A program made the position numbers and the translations under genes. Below, piece by piece: positions 43,907-54,797 of a stretch of DNA of 64,000 nucleotides; within the stretch, counting starts at the first letter, position 1; every line of letters begins with the position of its first letter. The notes beneath the pieces are model-generated. The model saw only the letters and a list, made by a program, of their open reading frames with translations. It was not told the origin of the DNA and did no database searches. The DNA comes from Ferruginibacter sp. (GTDB taxonomy: Bacteria; Bacteroidota; Bacteroidia; Chitinophagales; Chitinophagaceae), in contig JANYGZ010000077.1 in the NCBI GenBank assembly GCA_025362235.1, positions 1-64,000 on the forward strand, written 5' to 3'.

Positions 43907-44073
43907 TCCGCTTTTATTAATTTTTCTTACCACTGTTTTCTTATTATGAAACAATACTTATACCAGGTGAATTTAATTTAAATCAATATGTAGAAGGATA
44001 TTTAAAAAAACAGCCGGCACAAAATAGTAAACTTAGTGAAACAAATACCGGGTACAAGTAAGCAGAATCCTAT

Positions 44074-45105
44074 TTAAAATTTGGGACAAAGTACCTGGTG
44101 GGTATCTCCGCCTGCTTTTGCATAAAAGCCCTTTTTAATTATACTAAATTCGGTTGCCCCCTGGGAATTATTAAAAGTTTTCAATGATGATGTGGTTGCA
44201 TCATAACTAAATGTAAAGCTTATATGTTTTATTTCGAACCCTAACATTGGTATAATTGCATCTCCTGCCCGGTAATACACACCGGCTATTAATTGCGTTT
44301 CGCCGCCTGCACCAGAGAGATTGTAGTTGGCATTTAAACCAATTACCATTTCACTTGCTTTTGCCTGGTTGGTATAATAAGCATTGGGATTAATAATAAC
44401 CCTGTCATTTATTTTTAAAATAGCATTTACAAAACCTGTATGCCGCATAGATATCCGGCTTGTATCGTAATTCGCAGAAAAAAAAGTTTCCTTTGGCTGA
44501 TTTACATGCATTAGTGAATAGCCCCCGTTTATATAAACATTTTCTGTAGGGAAATACGCATAATTTAAACCAACCTGCATATCAAAGTAATTAATGCTGG
44601 TAGTGACTAATTGAACCGAAGTGAATGCATTACCATCAAAAAATTTTCCATCAAACTGATCAGGAAAATTTAATTTAGATGGATCAATTACTTTATTAAC
44701 CCACCCCACATTAAACCCGGCAGAAAGTAAGCTGCTTACACCAAGCATTTGATGATAGGCCATTGATGCATATACTTTGTTTGAACGAAGGCCGCCACTA
44801 CCCGCAATATCGCTTAATATTACACCACCCAAGCCTACCCAGCCATTGTCAAACCGATCACGCAAAACCTGTGCATCTCCAAATACACTAACCGTTTTAT
44901 AAGGCGATGCCAATATGGATGAAAATTGGTTTCGATAAATGGCACCAATTCTATAATCCGCATCAGGAATAAACCCTGTATTCGCGGGATTGGTGATAAG
45001 CGGAGAATTAAAGAATTGAGAAAAATGAAGATCCTGTGCCTGCACAAGGGATACCAATGTGAGGCTATATGCAAGTAGAAATAATATTGTTTTTTTGTGC
45101 TTCAA
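44074..45105 (-). CDS. PorP/SprF family type IX secretion system membrane protein
   Basis: A 343-aa outer-membrane protein of the PorP/SprF family, which anchors or helps secrete T9SS type B cargo. After the signal peptide (ending LVQAQ) comes the family start DLHFSQFFNSPLITNPANTG, then YRNQFSSILASPYKTVSV and a barrel region ending ISFTFSYDATTSSLKTF. It starts 25 bp after the stop of the large PKD protein on the same strand, the usual cargo-SprF arrangement. Core T9SS genes are not in the window. Confidence 0.93.
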   Translation of the reverse strand: MKHKKTILFLLAYSLTLVSLVQAQDLHFSQFFNSPLITNPANTGFIPDADYRIGAIYRNQFSSILASPYKTVSVFGDAQVLRDRFDNGWVGLGGVILSDIAGSGGLRSNKVYASMAYHQMLGVSSLLSAGFNVGWVNKVIDPSKLNFPDQFDGKFFDGNAFTSVQLVTTSINYFDMQVGLNYAYFPTENVYINGGYSLMHVNQPKETFFSANYDTSRISMRHTGFVNAILKINDRVIINPNAYYTNQAKASEMVIGLNANYNLSGAGGETQLIAGVYYRAGDAIIPMLGFEIKHISFTFSYDATTSSLKTFNNSQGATEFSIIKKGFYAKAGGDTHQVLCPKF

Positions 45106-45130
45106 TTATAAAAATATTAAATACTTATAC

Positions 45131-48100
45131 TCATCTTACCAAAGTGATATCGCCTGTTTTTCTTTCTATCAGGCCGGTTGAATATTGAACCTCTAATGTA
45201 TAGGCATATACATCCATTGGTTGTAAGGCCCCCTTAAATGTACCATCCCATCCCTTGTTTTTAGCGGAAGACGTAAAAACCAACTGTCCCCAGCGATTAT
45301 AAATATTCCAGGTCATTTTTGTTATTCCAAATCCTTCTACTTTTATAGTGCTGTTCTTTCCATATTGCCCCGGGGTAAACGCATTGGGGACGGCAACCAA
45401 TGGTGTAATTTTTGCAGACACATCCAAACAAAAAGTATCTATACAACCTGCTGCATTAATTGCCTGCAGGCATACATTAAAAACACCTGTAGAGGTAAAT
45501 TGGTATAAAGGATTAATTTCTGTAGAGGTTTGCCCATCTCCAAAATTCCATATATAACTGGATGCCCCGACAGAAAGATTAGTAAACTGTGTGGGAGTAT
45601 TTTCTTTAACTCCGGGATTAGGCGATGCCGTGAAACCTGCAGTTGGATTGGCAATTACAGTAATATTAAAAGTAGTTGAATCTACCTTATTACAGGTGGA
45701 TGTATCAAAAGCAACCAATTTAACCGTATAGGTGCCCAAACCTTTATAAAGATGAGAAGGGTCAACTGCTGTTGAAGTAGTTCCATCTCCAAAATTCCAC
45801 AGAAAATCAGTTCCCCCTAAAGAGGTATTTTGAAAAAGAGCGTTGTAAGGAACGCAACCAGTTGCCGGCGTTTCAAACTGGGCCTTAACGGCAACGGCTA
45901 AACGCACCTGGTGAATCACAGAATCCGGGGCATTACAGAAAGTAGTATCATCTACCACCAGTTTCACATTATAAGAACCAACAGAAGCATAGGTATGTTG
46001 AACTGAATTAAGTCCTGCCCTTACCTGGGGACTGCCATCACCAAAATCCCACAAAAAGCTGTTTGCAGTAAAACTGGGCAAAACTGCTGTAGTAGTATTT
46101 GTAAAATCGTAGGAAAGGTTGGTACAAGGTGGAATTTTTGTAGCAAAGAAACCGGGAGTTACCTGGTTATTACCCACTTTTACCGTTACGTAAGCAGTAT
46201 CAGACCCATTGCAGCTACTTGGATCAATAGCAATCTCCATCACTGTGTAAACACCCACCTGTGTGTAAGTATGTGTTGCAAAATTATTGGGAGCAAAAGT
46301 AGTATCGTTTTTGGTACTGAAAGGATCACCATAATCCCAAATATATTGCTTGCCCTTTGCAAGTGTATCTACAAATTTTATAGCTAATGGTACACACCCT
46401 ATTGTATCGATAACGCCATTAATAGTGGCTGTTACGCTGGCAATAACACCACCAAAATTCATTTCAATTTTAACAGCTGCTTCATTACAATTGTTTCCTC
46501 CATTTACTGTAGCCCAAACGCCGGGTGTAGTGGGAAAAAAACCAGGTGTTTTTGGGCCGCCGCAATTTGCGCAAATGGCTGTATAAATAACACCTTGGGC
46601 ATCAAACCGGCTGGTACCGCCGTCTACGTGATCATCAAACCCGCCGTTTTGCCCAAAGAAGCTACCGAATAACTGACTGGCCGCATCTCTTTCTAATACA
46701 AAAAAGTAAAAATCACCACCATCAGTAGTCGATTTAAGTGCATTGGCAGTAACCGGCAATCCAAATGTACCTGCGCAAGGGTAACCAAAGTCATTATTAA
46801 ATTTACCACCCCACCCTGATACATAAACATTTTGACACCGGTCAACCAAAAAAGCAACAGGCGAAATATTAGGAATAGGAGAGCCAGAGCCAAATACGGT
46901 AGAATAAACAAAGCCTGATAAATCTGGCTTTAATTTCGAAATAAATTGTTTACCGTTTGCATTACTATAAGCAGCATTTTTAACCGGCCAATTGCCAGTA
47001 GTGGAACCCATTATATAAGGAAAACCAAACTTGTCAATTTGTACACCATACACCAAATCATTACCACTGGTGCCAGCAAAAATAGTTTTAATAATAGCAG
47101 ACCCATCTGCTTTAATTTCTGTTACAAAACCGTCTGTTTCACCACCCTGGAAATTAGCGCTTATCCCTGCTTCGGGGGTACCGCCTGAAGTACCAGCCAG
47201 CGTGGGGCTTGTTGTTCCTCCGGCTATATATAAATTATTTAAAATCGGGTTATAAGTTGCAACAAAACATGCATCGGTACCAGTTCCGCCAAAATAAGTA
47301 CTAAACATCAATGCTGTGAGGTTGGGTGTAAACTTCAATATTACACCATCTTGCCGGCCTCCACCATAAGTACCTTGTAAAACTCCGGCGGTAACGGGAA
47401 AGTCGTTAGATTGTGTACAGGAAGCAAGATAAATATTATTGGCACCATCCAGTATTACTTCACTTCTTGCATCATCACCATAATTCCTTCTTGTTTCAAA
47501 AGCGCCATTCCCTATAGTAGGATCAAGCACGTATTTTGGTTTTATATTAACACCATCATCTTTAGTACCCCCTATTTTTATAGAACCCACCAGTGCAGTA
47601 CCAGTAGCATTAAATTTTGTTACCACAATATCATACCCCCCGGTAGTGCCAATGGTATTTGTAACAGGGTAATCGGTTGAGGTAGTTCTGCCTGCAACTA
47701 TAAGGTTTCCTTTGTTATCACAAATCATACTGTGTGGTTGTTCGTTACCACTGGAACCACCAAGATAGGTACCATATAACCTGTTAACTCCATTGGAAGA
47801 TAATTTGATAATCGCAATATCATAAGGACCATTGGCATCTTCATTATTACCACCGTTATAAGTTACATCAAAAGCACCCGGTGATACAGGATATCCCGAA
47901 CCAAAAGAAATTCCACCGGCAAAAAAGCTGCCGTCTGGCCCGGGGGTTGCAGTGTACCCCCAATTGTCTGTGGTACTTCCGGTAAAAGAACTAAAAATTA
48001 ATGTTGGGTCAATAATAACCGTTGCATCAGGAGAGTAATCTTTTACCTTAAATGTTACCACATTGTCTTTAATCACATACTTACAATCAACTGTTGTTCT

Positions 48101-48799
48101 CCCTGTTTTTTCTACCTGGTAGGTATAGGGGTATAATTCTTTAACATCCCCAACTGAAGTACCTATAATAAGTTCCTTATTTTTTACTTCCAGTTTATCC
48201 ACCCCTTCATACTTTAAAGTGATATCACTTATTTTACCTCCAGGATGCACTATCAAATCATACTTTAGAGTTCCCATATCAGTGTAATACCTTACATCAA
48301 TATTGGGGTATACATTTTTGTAAGTAACCCCCTGGTAAATTTTACAATTGCTTTTCCATTTTGATTTATCATTTCCGATGTAATAATTATTATAAGTATC
48401 CAGGGCCTTATCAGGCATTACTTCTGCTGCATTTGAACCACCTGAAAAACTTACACGGTAAGCATGTGAATGAATGGTGTAACTGGTATTTAAAGTAGCA
48501 GATGAATTACTGATACCTACTTTTACGGTACTGGTATTAAGTTTTACACTATCAATTTTATGCTGGCCATGAATATGCTCAGCATATTTTTTTAAATCAT
48601 CGGCATTGTGCAATAATACAGTAAAACCATTTTTTTGGAGAAAAAAGGCACCGCTGGAAATTTCACTTTTAAAATCAACCCTCTTATCCCACTGTCCCTT
48701 ATTTTCAATAAATTGTAATTGGGCAAAGGAAGTTTTGCCTATAAGAATGATAGATAAGGCAATGCAGAAGCAAGCTGTTATTTTTTTTATAAAATTCAA
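45131..48799 (-). CDS. PKD-domain adhesin with T9SS type B (gliding motility) sorting domain
   Basis: A 1222-aa cell-surface protein. After a signal peptide it has a DUF7948-type domain (FIENKGQWDKRVDFK at residue 30 on), beta-propeller-like SBBP repeats (GTYLGGSSGNEQPHSM, MFSTYFGGTGTDACFVA), at least four PKD-like domains with the W-[DN]-[FY]-G-D core (YIWDYGDPFS, FLWDFGDGSP, FLWNFGDGTT, YIWNFGDGQT) and a C-terminal CHU_C/type B sorting domain (VPNAFTPGQYGKNSTIKVEG, IYNRWGQLVF, GWDGTFKG). It is exported by the T9SS and displayed with the PorP/SprF partner. An adhesin or motility role is inferred; no enzyme domain is seen. Confidence 0.93.
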   Translation of the reverse strand: MNFIKKITACFCIALSIILIGKTSFAQLQFIENKGQWDKRVDFKSEISSGAFFLQKNGFTVLLHNADDLKKYAEHIHGQHKIDSVKLNTSTVKVGISNSSATLNTSYTIHSHAYRVSFSGGSNAAEVMPDKALDTYNNYYIGNDKSKWKSNCKIYQGVTYKNVYPNIDVRYYTDMGTLKYDLIVHPGGKISDITLKYEGVDKLEVKNKELIIGTSVGDVKELYPYTYQVEKTGRTTVDCKYVIKDNVVTFKVKDYSPDATVIIDPTLIFSSFTGSTTDNWGYTATPGPDGSFFAGGISFGSGYPVSPGAFDVTYNGGNNEDANGPYDIAIIKLSSNGVNRLYGTYLGGSSGNEQPHSMICDNKGNLIVAGRTTSTDYPVTNTIGTTGGYDIVVTKFNATGTALVGSIKIGGTKDDGVNIKPKYVLDPTIGNGAFETRRNYGDDARSEVILDGANNIYLASCTQSNDFPVTAGVLQGTYGGGRQDGVILKFTPNLTALMFSTYFGGTGTDACFVATYNPILNNLYIAGGTTSPTLAGTSGGTPEAGISANFQGGETDGFVTEIKADGSAIIKTIFAGTSGNDLVYGVQIDKFGFPYIMGSTTGNWPVKNAAYSNANGKQFISKLKPDLSGFVYSTVFGSGSPIPNISPVAFLVDRCQNVYVSGWGGKFNNDFGYPCAGTFGLPVTANALKSTTDGGDFYFFVLERDAASQLFGSFFGQNGGFDDHVDGGTSRFDAQGVIYTAICANCGGPKTPGFFPTTPGVWATVNGGNNCNEAAVKIEMNFGGVIASVTATINGVIDTIGCVPLAIKFVDTLAKGKQYIWDYGDPFSTKNDTTFAPNNFATHTYTQVGVYTVMEIAIDPSSCNGSDTAYVTVKVGNNQVTPGFFATKIPPCTNLSYDFTNTTTAVLPSFTANSFLWDFGDGSPQVRAGLNSVQHTYASVGSYNVKLVVDDTTFCNAPDSVIHQVRLAVAVKAQFETPATGCVPYNALFQNTSLGGTDFLWNFGDGTTSTAVDPSHLYKGLGTYTVKLVAFDTSTCNKVDSTTFNITVIANPTAGFTASPNPGVKENTPTQFTNLSVGASSYIWNFGDGQTSTEINPLYQFTSTGVFNVCLQAINAAGCIDTFCLDVSAKITPLVAVPNAFTPGQYGKNSTIKVEGFGITKMTWNIYNRWGQLVFTSSAKNKGWDGTFKGALQPMDVYAYTLEVQYSTGLIERKTGDITLVR

Positions 48800-48877
48800 G
48801 AGAGGTATTTTTTACAAATTACTTAAATTTAGCCATAAAGCTACCGGATTGTAACTTTAAAGATTGTTAATTATTAT

Positions 48878-51028
48878 TTACGATATTTTGCTCCATACTG
48901 TTTTATCTTTTTGAACCTGAAGAAAGTTTTTTATAGGTAAGTTTTCGGCCAATAATAAATCAGGGTCGGTATCTATTATATGAGATGCGGCATTTTTTGC
49001 TGCATCCAGCATTATTCTGTCATTGACAATATTCGCCAGCTTAAAGTTTAATAAGCCGCTTTGTTTTGTTCCTTCAATATCACCGGGCCCACGTATTTCA
49101 AGATCTTTCTCTGCTACTTTAAACCCATCATTGGTAGCACATAATATTTTTAATCTTTCCCTTGCATCATTTGATATTTTATTGCCGGTTAGTAAGATAC
49201 AAAAACTTTTTTCACTGCCCCGTCCTACCCTTCCCCTTAACTGGTGTAATTGCGACAATCCAAATTTTTCTGCGCTTTCAATAACCATAATAGAGGCATT
49301 GGGTACATTTACGCCCACTTCAATTACGGTGGTACTCACCATAATTTGTGTGTCGCCATTTACAAACCTTTGCATATTGGTATCTTTTTGTATGGCAGGC
49401 TGCCTGCCATGTACCATGCTAATCCAATACTTTGGTTCCGGGAAAAAAGATTTCACTTCTTCAAACCCCTTCATCAGGTTCTCGTAATCCATTTTTGCTG
49501 ATTCCTCAATCAATGGATAAACAATGTATACCTGTCGTCCTTTTTTAATTTCGGCTTTGATAAAATCCATTACCATAGGCCGTTTATTTTCAAAACGATG
49601 CACCGTGTCTATTGGTTGCCTGCCCGGTGGCAGTTCATCTATTACGCTGTAATCAAGATCGCCATAAGCCGTTAGCGCTAGGGTTCTTGGGATAGGCGTT
49701 GCCGTCATAACCAAAATATGTGGTGGCAATGTGTTTTTATTCCACAACCTGGCCCGCTGTGCTACGCCAAATTTATGTTGCTCATCTATAACTGCAAAAC
49801 CAAGGTTTTTAAATATTACTTTTTCTTCAATTACTGCATGGGTACCTATTAATATAGTCAGTGATCCGTCTTCGCAGGCTTTTAAAATCTCTTTGCGTTG
49901 TTTATTAACAGATGAGCCGGTTAAAAGTTTTACACAAACAGGCATATCTTTTACCAGGGCTGTAATGGTATTATAATGTTGCCTGGCCAGTATTTCGGTA
50001 GGCGCCATTAATACACTTTGAAAACCCTCCCCGTCTGACTGGCGGATATTATCTGCTGCAATCAGCATACTTAACAATGCCACAATAGTTTTTCCGCTAC
50101 CCACATCGCCCTGTAAAAGGCGGTTCATTTGTTTGCCGGTTCTGGTATCTTTTCTGATTTCTTTTAACACCCTTTTTTGTGCATTGGTTAATTCAAAGGG
50201 TAGGTAACTATTATAAAATGTATTGAAAAGATCGCCTACTTTATTAAATTCCCAACCCTTACTAAAACGTTGCCTGGTACTACGGATAAGGCCTAAACGT
50301 ATCTGGGCAAAATACAACTCTTCAAATTTTAACCGCCTTACTGCATGGGTATACATTTGCTCCGTGGCGGGAAAATGAATAGAACAAAAAGCATCCCATC
50401 TCGCAATAAAACGATATTTTTTTATGATGGCATTGGGCAAATTTTCAGGAAGATCATTGGCAGATAATTGTTGCAACAAAGCAAAGGACAGTCTTGCAAA
50501 TGCTCGCCCAGTCAATCCTCTTGCTTTTAGTTTTTCAGTAGAAGAATAAATTGGTTCCAGAAATTTTTTTCCATCTGATTTATCATCGGAATACAATTCA
50601 ATATCAGGGTGACTGATCTGCACTTTGCCCATAAAAAAACCAAGCTTGCCAAACACCAAATAATGATGGCCGATGGTTAATAATTTTTCTGCCCAGCTTA
50701 TTCCCTGGAACCATACCAGTTCTAATTCACCAGTATCGTCCTGCAGGTAGGCTACTAAACGCTTACTCCTTTTTTCTCCTATCAGTTCAACATGTGTTAA
50801 CCTGCCTGCAACCTGTGCGTATTCTATATCCGGGCCAAGAGAACCTATTTTATCTATTTTGGTTTTATCTATATGCCTGAAGGGGTAATATTCTAGCAAA
50901 TCTTTAAAGGTGAAAATGCCTAATTCTTTTTTTAACAGGTCGCCTCTTAAAGGGCCAACACCTTTAAGATATTCAACAGGGCTAAATAATATATTGGCAG
51001 TAGACGAAATAATAAATTGTTTGCACAA
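48878..51028 (-). CDS. recG: ATP-dependent DNA helicase RecG
   Basis: Branch-migration helicase that remodels stalled replication forks. The 716-aa protein has the N-terminal wedge domain (GVGPLRGDLLKKELGIFTFK, YYPFRHID, VAGRLTHVE), the helicase motor with Walker A LLQGDVGSGKT, motif II DEQH in FAVIDEQHKFGV, motif III MTATPIPRTLAL and motif VI QLRGRVGRG, then the RecG C-terminus. The start is TTG at 51028; no in-frame ATG lies close to the conserved region, though an ATA at about 50992 just before LFSPVEYLKG is conceivable. It follows the DEAD-box gene after 51 bp. Confidence 0.95.
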   Translation of the reverse strand: MCKQFIISSTANILFSPVEYLKGVGPLRGDLLKKELGIFTFKDLLEYYPFRHIDKTKIDKIGSLGPDIEYAQVAGRLTHVELIGEKRSKRLVAYLQDDTGELELVWFQGISWAEKLLTIGHHYLVFGKLGFFMGKVQISHPDIELYSDDKSDGKKFLEPIYSSTEKLKARGLTGRAFARLSFALLQQLSANDLPENLPNAIIKKYRFIARWDAFCSIHFPATEQMYTHAVRRLKFEELYFAQIRLGLIRSTRQRFSKGWEFNKVGDLFNTFYNSYLPFELTNAQKRVLKEIRKDTRTGKQMNRLLQGDVGSGKTIVALLSMLIAADNIRQSDGEGFQSVLMAPTEILARQHYNTITALVKDMPVCVKLLTGSSVNKQRKEILKACEDGSLTILIGTHAVIEEKVIFKNLGFAVIDEQHKFGVAQRARLWNKNTLPPHILVMTATPIPRTLALTAYGDLDYSVIDELPPGRQPIDTVHRFENKRPMVMDFIKAEIKKGRQVYIVYPLIEESAKMDYENLMKGFEEVKSFFPEPKYWISMVHGRQPAIQKDTNMQRFVNGDTQIMVSTTVIEVGVNVPNASIMVIESAEKFGLSQLHQLRGRVGRGSEKSFCILLTGNKISNDARERLKILCATNDGFKVAEKDLEIRGPGDIEGTKQSGLLNFKLANIVNDRIMLDAAKNAASHIIDTDPDLLLAENLPIKNFLQVQKDKTVWSKIS

Positions 51029-51079
51029 ATATATTTCATTGGTAGCAATTGCACATCGCTGTTGAGTTGGTAACTTAAC

Positions 51080-52321
51080 TTACGAAGATTTGCGTGCCGG
51101 CGAATTTCTGCTAAAATGCATGGGCTTTTTGCCATGCCTGTGACCCCCTTCCGGGTGTACGAATGTAGTAGGTGTATAAGCAGGCGCTTCTCCAAATTGC
51201 TCAGGCACGGTTTCCTTTTGTACAGGCTTCCCCAATAACTTTTCTATAGAAGCAAATTTGCGTTGTTCTTTTACACTTATAAATGTAATGGCCGTACCAT
51301 CTGCCGCAGCCCTTGCAGTGCGGCCAATACGATGTACATAATCTTCCCCGTCATGTGGTACATCATAATTTAATACCAGGCCTATATTATCAATATCAAT
51401 ACCACGGCTAAGTATATCAGTAGCTACTAAAATCTGTAGTCGGCCGCTTTTAAAATGCATCAGTACTTCTTCTCTTTTATCCTGCTCAAGGTCGCTATGT
51501 ATTTCATCAACCGGTAAGCCGGTTCTTTTAAGCTGCCGGTTCAATTCCTTAACGCTGTTTTTGCTGCTGCAAAATATAAGTACACTGGAAAATTTTTTTT
51601 GAAGCAACAGGTATTTAACAAGAGGTATTTTTTGTGTGTCGTACACTACGTATGCCAGCTGAATAATTTTTTCGTTTGGCTTACTGATAGAAATATTTAT
51701 TTCTGCCGGCTGGTGCAAAATACGACGAGCCATTTCCCGTATCTTCTGCGGCATGGTTGCCGAAAATAAAAGGTTTTGCCTTTTTGCAGGCAGGGCAGCA
51801 ATGATGCGCATGATATCATCATAAAAACCCATATCCAGCATACGGTCGGCTTCATCTAAAATTAAATATTTTAATCCCTGGAATTTTACATAGCCCATAT
51901 TAATATGCGCCAGCATTTTACCGGGTGTACAAACCACCACATCAGCACCCACACTTAATGCCTTTTTTTCCTGTATAAAAGCATTGCCATCTCCACCACC
52001 GTACACTGCAATAGAACTTACAGAAGTAAAATAACTTAAGCCTTCCATATGCTGGGCTATTTGTACGGCCAATTCCCTTGTTGGTACAATTACAAGGGCA
52101 GTAATACTATGGTGATTCAGTGGGCTGGAAATAATATTATTGATAAGAGGCAATAAAAAAGCAGCAGTTTTACCGGTACCGGTTTGTGCGGAAGCAATAA
52201 CATCTTTGCCTGCCAATACCAGCGGAATAACCTGCTCCTGAACCGGTGTTGCTTCATTGTATCCTGAGGCTTCTATACCTTCAATCAATCTTTCATCGAA
52301 ACCAAAATCTGTAAACTTCAA
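51080..52321 (-). CDS. DEAD-box RNA helicase (RhlE-like)
   Basis: A 413-aa RNA helicase for ribosome assembly or mRNA turnover. Motifs are complete: Q motif GYNEATPVQEQVIP, motif I ASAQTGTGKTAAFLL, Ia PTRELAVQ, II DEAD in YLILDEADRMLDMGFY, III SATMPQKI, IV LIFCSSK, V ATDILSRGIDIDNIG and VI HRIGRTARA. The C-terminal tail is basic and His-rich (HPEGGHRHGKKP), typical of Bacteroidota RhlE-like helicases and probably RNA-binding. recG lies downstream on the same strand. Confidence 0.94.
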   Translation of the reverse strand: MKFTDFGFDERLIEGIEASGYNEATPVQEQVIPLVLAGKDVIASAQTGTGKTAAFLLPLINNIISSPLNHHSITALVIVPTRELAVQIAQHMEGLSYFTSVSSIAVYGGGDGNAFIQEKKALSVGADVVVCTPGKMLAHINMGYVKFQGLKYLILDEADRMLDMGFYDDIMRIIAALPAKRQNLLFSATMPQKIREMARRILHQPAEINISISKPNEKIIQLAYVVYDTQKIPLVKYLLLQKKFSSVLIFCSSKNSVKELNRQLKRTGLPVDEIHSDLEQDKREEVLMHFKSGRLQILVATDILSRGIDIDNIGLVLNYDVPHDGEDYVHRIGRTARAAADGTAITFISVKEQRKFASIEKLLGKPVQKETVPEQFGEAPAYTPTTFVHPEGGHRHGKKPMHFSRNSPARKSS

Positions 52322-52374
52322 AATATATAAGGGTAATTAAATGTAAATGTTTAGTGTTTTAAAAAGTAAAAATA

Positions 52375-52740
52375 TTACCCCTGCTCTGTTTCTACTGCTG
52401 CAATTTCGTTTGCTGTTACAGGTTGTGGTGTAGTATTTTTTATTGTAAGCTGAAATTTAGTATTTAAAATAACTTCAAACTGGCCGGTACGTAAAACGGT
52501 TTTTGTAGCATCATCTTCGAGCATTGCAGCGGCCAAATGACTCGCTAAATCTGACCCGCTGATTACGTTACTCACTTTGCCATCAGTATATGCAATGGTA
52601 AACTTATACCCAGCCTTTCTACCTGTTCCGGCTCTTTCAAAATCATCCCTGTTAAGGTTAAGTAACTGATCGCCTGTTACAGATTTTTTTAATAAAATCC
52701 TTATCACCGGCAGGTATTTGTTCCAAATATATGTGTACAT
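52375..52740 (-). CDS. Hypothetical protein, small conserved-looking
   Basis: A 121-aa soluble protein that I do not recognise by name. It begins YTYIWNKYLPVIRILLKKS, has a basic segment ERAGTGRKAGYKFTIAYTDG, and a second half with possible beta strands (TGQFEVILNTKFQLTI), ending in an acidic tail. There is no signal peptide or membrane helix. It lies 53 bp upstream of the DEAD-box gene on the same strand and may share its operon. Its regular composition is like that of neighbouring genes, so it is probably a native gene. Confidence 0.65.
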   Translation of the reverse strand: MYTYIWNKYLPVIRILLKKSVTGDQLLNLNRDDFERAGTGRKAGYKFTIAYTDGKVSNVISGSDLASHLAAAMLEDDATKTVLRTGQFEVILNTKFQLTIKNTTPQPVTANEIAAVETEQG

Positions 52741-53206
52741 ATAAAAAAATTTAAATATTGAAGCTTTCTAACCAATGACGGATATTTTATCTAAAATAAA
52801 TACGGGCTGATAAAGATACGCTTTATAGGTGGATAATGGTGCTTTGATTTGAAGATTCCTGAAAATTAAGCGGTTTTTATCGCAACAATAAAATTGAATT
52901 CAAAAAAATTGAACAGCCGGTTCTTTTGCAATTTTATGTTTCTATTGATGTTATATCTTAGGTTTTAACTGAGTGATAAGGAAAGCCATAAAGCTTCTTT
53001 TAAAACACTGTAATAAAGATTTGAACCTAAACTATTAAATGCTATACTTATAAATACTACATTAGCATAACAAAACGATCGTATGCTACCGTGCATTTTT
53101 AAAAAAATCACTACACTAAATTTCATGCACTTTTGCTTTTGCTTTTTTAACTACTCCCGTCAACCCTACTTATTTTCTTCATTAAAATAATCAATAACCA
53201 ACCCAT
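52741..53206. other. 466-bp intergenic region before glpK
   Basis: This gap separates two divergent genes and presumably holds both promoters. I see no reading frame, riboswitch or strong terminator. Short dyads occur (AGCATA at about 53063 with TATGCT at about 53081; GTGCAT with ATGCAC near 53092-53130), the second within 80 bp of glpK and a possible operator site. No exact TAnnTTTG box at a sensible distance from glpK was found. Confidence 0.5.
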
Positions 53207-54703
53207 ATGCAGCAGTATATTTTATCATTCGACCAAGGAACTACCAGTTCAAGAGCCATCATTTTTGATCAGAAAGGTTCCATTGTTTCACTTGCTCAAA
53301 AAGAGTTTACACAAATTTTTCCGAAACCGGGCTGGGTAGAACATGATGCCAATGAAATATGGAGTACGCAGTTTGGCGTAGCTGCAGAAGCCATCAGTAA
53401 AGCGGGTTTATCAGCTGAAAATATTGCAGCTATTGGTATTACCAATCAACGGGAAACCACTGTGGTGTGGGATAGAAATACGGGCATACCTGTTTACAAC
53501 GCCATTGTATGGCAGGACAGAAGAACCGCTGCCTTTTGTGATGAACTAAAAGCGGTAGGTGCCGATAAACTGATTCAGCAAAAAACGGGGCTGATAGTAG
53601 ATGCTTATTTTAGCGCCACCAAAATAAAATGGATATTAGATAATGTGACAGGTGCAAGAGAAAAAGCCAACAATGGGCAATTGTGTTTTGGTACCATCGA
53701 TACCTGGCTGATATTTAACCTTACTAAAGGCAAGGTACATGTTACTGATGTATCCAACGCATCCCGCACTATGTTGTGCAATATACATACCCTTCAGTGG
53801 GATGGAGAATTGCAGGAAATATTTGGTATACCCGGGAATATGTTGCCCGAAATACGCAGCAGCAGTGAGGTGTACGGCCATACACAAAATATTTTATCGG
53901 CACATAATATACCCATTGCCGGTATTGCCGGCGATCAGCAATCGGCATTGTTCGGGCAAATGTGTACACAGCCCGGGATGGTAAAAAATACCTATGGTAC
54001 TGGTTGTTTTATGTTAATGAATACCGGCAAAAAACCGGTAGCATCCACCAATAATTTATTGACAACTGTTGCCTGGAAAGTAAATGGCATTACGCATTAT
54101 GCTTTAGAAGGCAGTGTGTTTATTGCAGGCGCCATTATACAATGGTTAAGGGATAGCCTGGGTATTATTAAAACATCTGCCGAAGTAGAAATACTGGCAG
54201 CAAAAGTAAAAGACAGCGAAGGCGTGTATGTAGTACCTGCCTTTGCCGGCCTGGGTGCACCACACTGGAATCAACACGCCCGTGGAATTATTACAGGGCT
54301 TACAAGGGGTTCCAATGCATCGCATATTGCAAGGGCTGCATTAGATAGTATCGCTTATCAAACAATGGATGTATTAAAAGCTATGGAAGCAGATGCAGGC
54401 ATCAGCATCAAAGAATTAAGGGTAGATGGCGGCGCAACAATTAACAACATGTTGATGCAGTTTCAAAGTGATATTATGAACACCACCGTAATAAAACCCG
54501 TTATCACCGAAACTACGGCCTTGGGTGCTGCTTATTTAGCAGGACTTGCTGTTGGCTACTGGCCAAATATGGAAGCCATACAACACCAATGGCAGGTAGA
54601 TAAAAAATTTACTGCAACCATGCAGGAAGAAGAAAGAAACAAATTAACCAGGCAATGGCAGCGGTCTGTAAAAACCGCCAAAGCATGGGCAGATGATTTA
54701 TAA
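53207..54703 (+). CDS. glpK: Glycerol kinase
   Basis: Phosphorylates glycerol to sn-glycerol 3-phosphate with ATP in the cytosol. The 498-aa length matches GlpK. FGGY-kinase motifs are [16 protein letters not shown] at 6-21, [48 protein letters not shown] and the C-terminal signature [19 protein letters not shown]. It is the first gene of an apparent glpK-glpD-glpF operon. Confidence 0.97.
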   Translation: MQQYILSFDQGTTSSRAIIFDQKGSIVSLAQKEFTQIFPKPGWVEHDANEIWSTQFGVAAEAISKAGLSAENIAAIGITNQRETTVVWDRNTGIPVYNAIVWQDRRTAAFCDELKAVGADKLIQQKTGLIVDAYFSATKIKWILDNVTGAREKANNGQLCFGTIDTWLIFNLTKGKVHVTDVSNASRTMLCNIHTLQWDGELQEIFGIPGNMLPEIRSSSEVYGHTQNILSAHNIPIAGIAGDQQSALFGQMCTQPGMVKNTYGTGCFMLMNTGKKPVASTNNLLTTVAWKVNGITHYALEGSVFIAGAIIQWLRDSLGIIKTSAEVEILAAKVKDSEGVYVVPAFAGLGAPHWNQHARGIITGLTRGSNASHIARAALDSIAYQTMDVLKAMEADAGISIKELRVDGGATINNMLMQFQSDIMNTTVIKPVITETTALGAAYLAGLAVGYWPNMEAIQHQWQVDKKFTATMQEEERNKLTRQWQRSVKTAKAWADDL

Positions 54704-54797
54704 TGCTGCCCGACACCAGTACTAAAAATTGTCACCAAAAAGTTTACGGCAGCAGTTACGGAATGCAATAAAAAAACCAGCAGCAGCAAAAATTATT

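Noticed and set aside
45348-48854. Reading frames opposite the PKD adhesin
   Set aside because: These plus-strand frames are antisense shadows of a long gene with clear domains.
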